In this document: piece by piece, positions 43,462-47,098 of the stretch
Position numbering within the stretch: the stretch's first letter is position 1
Layout: the number at the start of each line of letters is the position of its first letter
DNA from: Candidatus Gastranaerophilales bacterium
Lineage (GTDB): Bacteria; Cyanobacteriota; Vampirovibrionia; Gastranaerophilales; Gastranaerophilaceae
Assembly (NCBI GenBank): GCA_944323285.1
Contig: CALURV010000019.1
Location: forward strand, 1-47,098
DNA: 47,098 nucleotides
Direction of reading: 5' to 3'
Translations under genes and position numbers: made by a program
The notes under the pieces: generated by a model
The model's database searches: none
Seen by the model: only the letters and a program-made list of their open reading frames with translations
Told to the model about the DNA's origin: nothing

Positions 43462-43668
43462 ATGAAAAAAGGAATACATCCAGAATACAAGAAAACTGTA
43501 ATTAAATGTGTATGTGGAAATGAAATAGAAGCAGGTTCAGTATTAGATGATATAACAGTTGAAATATGTAACAATTGTCATCCATACTATACTGGTAATC
43601 AAAAGATTGTTGATACTGAAGGAAGAATTGAAAAATTCAAAAAACGTTATCAACAAAATCAAAAATAA
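43462..43668 (+). CDS. rpmE: Ribosomal protein bL31 (zinc-binding form)
   Basis: A 68-residue protein starting [19 protein letters not shown] (16-18) and CNNC (36-39) are the four zinc ligands of the cysteine-containing bL31 type. [20 protein letters not shown] matches the family's C-terminus. An AAAGGAAAT site precedes the start. A strong hairpin terminator follows at 43673, so most transcription ends before thyX. Confidence 0.95.
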   Translation: MKKGIHPEYKKTVIKCVCGNEIEAGSVLDDITVEICNNCHPYYTGNQKIVDTEGRIEKFKKRYQQNQK

Positions 43669-43672
43669 CAAT

Positions 43673-43700
43673 TTACTCTGCATTTTGCAGAGTAATTTTT
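43673..43700 (+). terminator. Terminator after rpmE
   Basis: TTACTCTGC (43673-43681) pairs with GCAGAGTAA (43687-43695) and is followed by five Ts. Confidence 0.88.
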
Positions 43701-43719
43701 ACCCACATAAAAGTGGGTA
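43700..43719 (+). other. Second hairpin between rpmE and thyX
   Basis: TACCCAC (43700-43706) pairs with GTGGGTA (43713-43719) around a six-base loop, directly after the terminator. It may be a back-up terminator or a 5' leader structure of thyX. Confidence 0.5.
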
Positions 43720-43745
43720 TTTGTGTATAAAAAAGGAGTTTTATA

Positions 43746-44444
43746 ATGCAAGAAAATAAGTATGCTCAGGTTAGACTTATATCAAAACCAAAAGATTTAT
43801 TGAAAACCATATATACTGCTTGTAGAACTTGTTATAGTTCTGATTCTCCTTTAAATATATATGATTGTGAAGCTGCTCAAGATAAAGAGAAGATGCTTAA
43901 ACTTATTAACAGGGTAATATCATCAGGACATTATTCTACAATCGAACATATCCAAGTAAGTTTTGCAATAAGTAATATATCAAGAGCTTGTTCTCATCAG
44001 CTTGTAAGACACAGACATATGTCTTTTTCTCAAAAATCTCAACGATATGTTAAAGAAAAAGGTCAATTTGAGTATATAACACCGGATACTATTGAAAATA
44101 TTCCAGAGTTAAAAGAAAAGTTTGATTCTTTTATGAATAAAATTTCTGACTTTTATATTGAATTAACTCAAGCAGGAATACCAGCAGAAGATGCAAGGGC
44201 AGTTTTGCCTAATGCAACTTCTACATCAATGGTTGCAAGTTTAAATTTAAGAGAGCTTATACATTTAGCAAATTTAAGATTATGTACCAGAGCTCAAAAA
44301 GAAATAAGAATTCTTGTTAAAAGAATGTGTGATGAAATTATAAAAGAAGAAGAATGGCTTAAGGATTATCTTGTACCAAAATGTGAAAGATTCGGCTATT
44401 GTGATGAAGATAAATCTTGCGGAAGGAAACCTGTTAAGGAATAA
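43746..44444 (+). CDS. thyX: Flavin-dependent thymidylate synthase
   Basis: A 232-residue enzyme that makes dTMP from dUMP using FAD and methylenetetrahydrofolate, replacing ThyA. The hallmark RHRxxS...SxRY motif is RHRHMSFSQKSQRY (88-101); the usual NE before S is SQK-like here. GHYSTIEHIQVSFAI, PAEDARAVLPNAT and NLRELIHLANLRLCTRAQ also match. An AAAAAGGAG site lies just upstream. It begins the run to prfA, whose start is seven bases after its stop. Confidence 0.96.
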   Translation: MQENKYAQVRLISKPKDLLKTIYTACRTCYSSDSPLNIYDCEAAQDKEKMLKLINRVISSGHYSTIEHIQVSFAISNISRACSHQLVRHRHMSFSQKSQRYVKEKGQFEYITPDTIENIPELKEKFDSFMNKISDFYIELTQAGIPAEDARAVLPNATSTSMVASLNLRELIHLANLRLCTRAQKEIRILVKRMCDEIIKEEEWLKDYLVPKCERFGYCDEDKSCGRKPVKE

Positions 44445-44450
44445 ATATTT

Positions 44451-45533
44451 ATGAAAGATATGTTAGATAAAATATTGCAGATAGAAAGCAAGTATGTTGA
44501 ATTGGGTCAAATATTATCTGACCCTGAAGTTATACAAGATTATAATCGTTTTAAAACTTTATCTAAACAAAGAAAAGCAATGGAAGAAACGGTAGAAGTA
44601 TATCATTCTTGGAAAGATGCAGAGCAAGCAGTAGAAGATGCACACGAGATGATAAAAAATGAAACAGATGAAAATATGAAAGAGTTTCTTCGTTCTGAAA
44701 TCGAATCAAATGAAAAAAAGATGGAAGAATTGGAAGAAAGAATGAAAGTTCTTCTTTTACCGAGAGATCCGATGGATGATAAAGATATTATGCTTGAAAT
44801 TAGAGGTTCTGCAGGCGGTGATGAAGCAAATATATTTGCCGGCGATTTAATGAGAATGTATTTAAGATATGCTGATAAACAAGGATGGCAGACTCAGATA
44901 TTAAGTAAGACAGATTGTGAAGCAGGCGGTGTATCTGAAGTTATTATTTCTATAAAAGGAGATAGTATTTATTCTAAGCTTAAATATGAATCAGGCGTTC
45001 ATAGAGTTCAAAGAGTTCCTGCAACAGAATCACAGGGCAGAGTACATACTTCAACTGCTACAGTAGCTGTTATGCCCGAAGTTGATGATGTTGAAGTTGA
45101 ATTAAATATGAATGATATCGAAATTACAACAGCAAGGTCAGGCGGAGCCGGCGGGCAGAATGTAAATAAAGTTGAAACAGCTGCAAGAGTTTTTCATAAA
45201 CCTACCGGTATAATGATTTTCTGTACAGAAGAACGTTCTCAACTTCAAAATAAAGAAAGGGCTTTGCAAATATTGAAAGCTAAACTTTATGATATGGAAG
45301 TTCAAAAGCAAATGAAAGAAGTTACGGATTTAAGACGTTCTCAAGTTGGAACAGGTGATCGTTCTGAAAGAATTAGAACATATAATTTCCCTCAAGGTCG
45401 CTTAACTGATCATAGAATAGGACAAAATTTAAATGTTTGGACGGTAATTGATGGTGATTTGGATGAACTGATTAATCTATTGATGGAACATGATCAAAAG
45501 ATTAAATTAGAAAAATTAGCAGAAATTAATTAG
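44451..45533 (+). CDS. prfA: Peptide chain release factor 1
   Basis: A 360-residue class I release factor for UAA and UAG stops. The codon-reading tripeptide PAT (190-192, in [15 protein letters not shown]) marks RF1 rather than RF2 (SPF). The GGQ of the peptidyl-transfer loop is at 234-236 ([10 protein letters not shown]). The N-terminal helices are of normal length. It is the substrate of PrmC, encoded at 8541. It sits between thyX and rsmH on one strand. Confidence 0.97.
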   Translation: MKDMLDKILQIESKYVELGQILSDPEVIQDYNRFKTLSKQRKAMEETVEVYHSWKDAEQAVEDAHEMIKNETDENMKEFLRSEIESNEKKMEELEERMKVLLLPRDPMDDKDIMLEIRGSAGGDEANIFAGDLMRMYLRYADKQGWQTQILSKTDCEAGGVSEVIISIKGDSIYSKLKYESGVHRVQRVPATESQGRVHTSTATVAVMPEVDDVEVELNMNDIEITTARSGGAGGQNVNKVETAARVFHKPTGIMIFCTEERSQLQNKERALQILKAKLYDMEVQKQMKEVTDLRRSQVGTGDRSERIRTYNFPQGRLTDHRIGQNLNVWTVIDGDLDELINLLMEHDQKIKLEKLAEIN

Positions 45534-45556
45534 ATAAAAGAGGGGATTTAACTTAA

Positions 45557-46486
45557 ATGTCAGGATTTTATCATTATCCTGTTATGTTAAAAGAAGCTGT
45601 AGATGCTCTTAATTGTCAAGATGAGAAACTATATATAGATGGAACTCTTGGCGGTGGCAGTTATAGTGAACTTATTTTGCAAAGAATTTCACCAAATGGT
45701 AAATTAATTTCTTTTGATATTGATATTGATGCAATTAATTATTCAAAGGAAAAACTAAAAGATTACAAAAATTTAACTATTGTTAATGATTCTTATACAA
45801 ATATTAAGAAATATTTAGAGGAAAATAACATTTATGAAATAACAGGTGGCATTGTTTTTGACTTTGGAGCTTCAACTCCCCAATTGACTTCAAAAGAGAG
45901 GGGTTTCAGTTTTTTAAGCAATTCAAAATTAGACATGCGGTTTAACCAAAGTGCTGATTTTTCTGCTTATGATGTTATTAATGATTATAAAGAAGATGAA
46001 TTAGTAAGGATATTCAGTGAATATGGCGAAGAAAGATTTTCTAAGCGTATTGCTAAAAAAATTATAGAAAAAAGGAGAATAAAAAAAATAGAGACGACAA
46101 AAGAACTAGTAGATATTGTATTTGAAGCTACGCCTAGAATTAAATCTAAAATTCATCCGGCTACAAGAATTTTTCAGGCAATAAGAATTGAAGTGAATCA
46201 TGAACTTGACAATATTAAAAATACATTAAATGAAGTGCTTACATTATTATCAAATGATGCTATAATAGCAGTAGTAACATTCCATTCTTTAGAGGACAGA
46301 ATAGTAAAAAATATTTTTAGAAACTATTCAAGGGGATGTATAAAAATGGAAGGTGTGTCAGATTATCAAAAACCAATTTTGGATTTGCTTGTAAAAAAAC
46401 CTTTAACTGCGAGTCCATACGAGGTTAAAGAAAATCCGCCTTCAAGGTCGGCAAAACTGAGAATTGCAAGAAGAATAAATAAATAG
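45557..46486 (+). CDS. rsmH: 16S rRNA (cytosine-1402 N4)-methyltransferase
   Basis: A 309-residue enzyme (formerly MraW). The start YHYPVMLKEAVDAL and the SAM loop YIDGTLGGGSYSELIL are typical. GGIVFDFGASTPQLTSKERGFSF (the LGVSSPQ region, here FGASTPQ), RIFQAIRIEVNHELD, VTFHSLEDRIVK and the terminal NPPSRSAKLRIARR complete the set. It is the usual first gene of the division (dcw) cluster. An AGAGGGG site precedes it, and the FtsL-like gene follows after 11 bases. Confidence 0.96.
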   Translation: MSGFYHYPVMLKEAVDALNCQDEKLYIDGTLGGGSYSELILQRISPNGKLISFDIDIDAINYSKEKLKDYKNLTIVNDSYTNIKKYLEENNIYEITGGIVFDFGASTPQLTSKERGFSFLSNSKLDMRFNQSADFSAYDVINDYKEDELVRIFSEYGEERFSKRIAKKIIEKRRIKKIETTKELVDIVFEATPRIKSKIHPATRIFQAIRIEVNHELDNIKNTLNEVLTLLSNDAIIAVVTFHSLEDRIVKNIFRNYSRGCIKMEGVSDYQKPILDLLVKKPLTASPYEVKENPPSRSAKLRIARRINK

Positions 46487-46497
46487 GGGAGACATCT

Positions 46498-46944
46498 TTG
46501 AGCAGAAGTTCAATAAGATATGTTGATAGGAATTATATTTACGGACAGAAACCTGTTTCTGCTCCGATGACAACACCGGTTATATATGGTAGATTTCCTA
46601 AACATTCAATAAATAAATCCCCTATTGAAAAACTTAATAAGTTGTTAAAGTTGATTCTTTTGTGTTTGGTAGTTTTGTCAGTTATAAGTTATTATTTTGT
46701 TTCAGACAGTGAAAAAAGGATGAATTCTCTGGGGAGAGAAATTGTTACTTTAACTAACGAAAATATAGAATTACAAAACAAATTAGATAATTTGCACTCT
46801 TTTAATAAAGTAGATAAAATTATACAGAATAAAACAATGTTAGATACTGCAAAAAAAGTAATTGAAATACCGGCTATCAAGGTTGCTGTTGTGCCGGAAG
46901 CTCCTGAAAAAACAGTAAATTATAAATGGTCTATAGGATATTAA
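46498..46944 (+). CDS. FtsL-like division protein
   Basis: A 148-residue protein from a TTG start with GGGGAG upstream. A cytoplasmic basic part (1-~50, with tyrosines and prolines) is followed by one transmembrane helix (LLKLILLCLVVLSVISYYFV, ~50-69). A short coiled coil comes next (KRMNSLGREIVTLTNENIELQNKLDNL), then an extended tail. This bitopic layout and its position directly after rsmH fit FtsL, which joins FtsB and FtsQ in the divisome. Sequence is weakly conserved in that family, so the call rests on layout and context. Confidence 0.7.
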   Translation: MSRSSIRYVDRNYIYGQKPVSAPMTTPVIYGRFPKHSINKSPIEKLNKLLKLILLCLVVLSVISYYFVSDSEKRMNSLGREIVTLTNENIELQNKLDNLHSFNKVDKIIQNKTMLDTAKKVIEIPAIKVAVVPEAPEKTVNYKWSIGY

Positions 46945-46971
46945 TTTTAGTAAAAAAGTTTTATTAATATA

Positions 46972-47098
46972 TCCGAGAAAAAATTCACGATAAGCTGAAA
47001 GTGTGAGTGAATTTTTTTTACAAAACGAACCAAAAACTTTGTTTTTGAGTGAGCTTGTATCCGTAGTGAAACGAAGGTGAGCAGAGTTTTCAAAGGTG
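46972..47098 (+). repeat. Dispersed intergenic repeat, copy H (cut by window end)
   Basis: This copy begins TCCGAGAAAAAATTCACG. It has the first hairpin (GAAAAAATTCAC with GTGAATTTTTTTT), a third hairpin CAAAAAC-TTT-GTTTTTG, and the GTATCCGTAGTGAAACGAAG section up to AAAGGTG, where the window stops just before the second stem. Confidence 0.88.

Overview
The window is a strongly AT-rich bacterial chromosome segment with small, tightly packed genes. It is most consistent with a gut-type Melainabacteria/Vampirovibrionia genome (Candidatus Gastranaerophilales or a close relative). This placement is an inference. It rests on a ClpC-type unfoldase, MKKAFTLSEAL-type pseudopilins, MscL and rubrerythrin with zinc-ribbon/rubredoxin parts, ThyX, and many lineage-type hypothetical proteins with a short N-terminal SF(K/G) motif. 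No rRNA is present to prove it.

Layout. 1-7.3 kb is accessory and envelope/sensing: a fragment of an unknown gene, a secreted-type HExxH protease-like protein, a giant protein joining a glycine-rich hydrophobic module to a UbiB/AarF-like kinase, a small exported protein, a PAS-type histidine kinase and an exported glycine-rich protein. 7.4-10.3 kb is housekeeping: MscL, PrmC, rubrerythrin and tRNA-Val. 10.6-15.5 kb is an accessory cluster: a second giant protein with the same N-terminal module but a calpain-like protease domain, an unknown 216-aa protein, and a protein that looks like a NADAR (YbiA-like) domain fused to a degraded tyrosine-phosphatase fold. 15.7-22.9 kb looks like an integrated element ending in tRNA-Glu: a GHKL ATPase fused to a PD-(D/E)XK nuclease (defence-like), a tandem-PDZ exported protein, XRE and MerR regulators, two small ORFs and a large serine recombinase whose 3' end runs into the tRNA gene. 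22.9-47 kb is mostly core: thiE-like, an ECF sigma/anti-sigma pair, glyoxalase, ahcY, a radical SAM/SPASM enzyme, lipA, a ketopantoate-reductase-like gene, clpC, TPR proteins, tlyA-tatD, hemW, rimI-bioY, mtnP-yggT, a pseudopilin, and the run rpmE-thyX-prfA-rsmH-ftsL-like.

Two things stand out. First, the two giant proteins at 1.3-4.6 kb and 10.6-13.6 kb share a ~270-residue N-terminal membrane-like module and carry different enzymatic C-termini (kinase versus calpain). This is the architecture of a modular effector or conflict system, and the calpain copy sits with a NADAR-like gene. Second, an undescribed intergenic repeat (about 170-190 bp, with conserved hairpins) occurs at least eight times, whole or in pieces, and tends to bracket the accessory islands. 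The 5-kb calpain/NADAR cluster appears to split one copy into its 5' and 3' halves.

All family calls are from reading motifs by eye. No database search was run.
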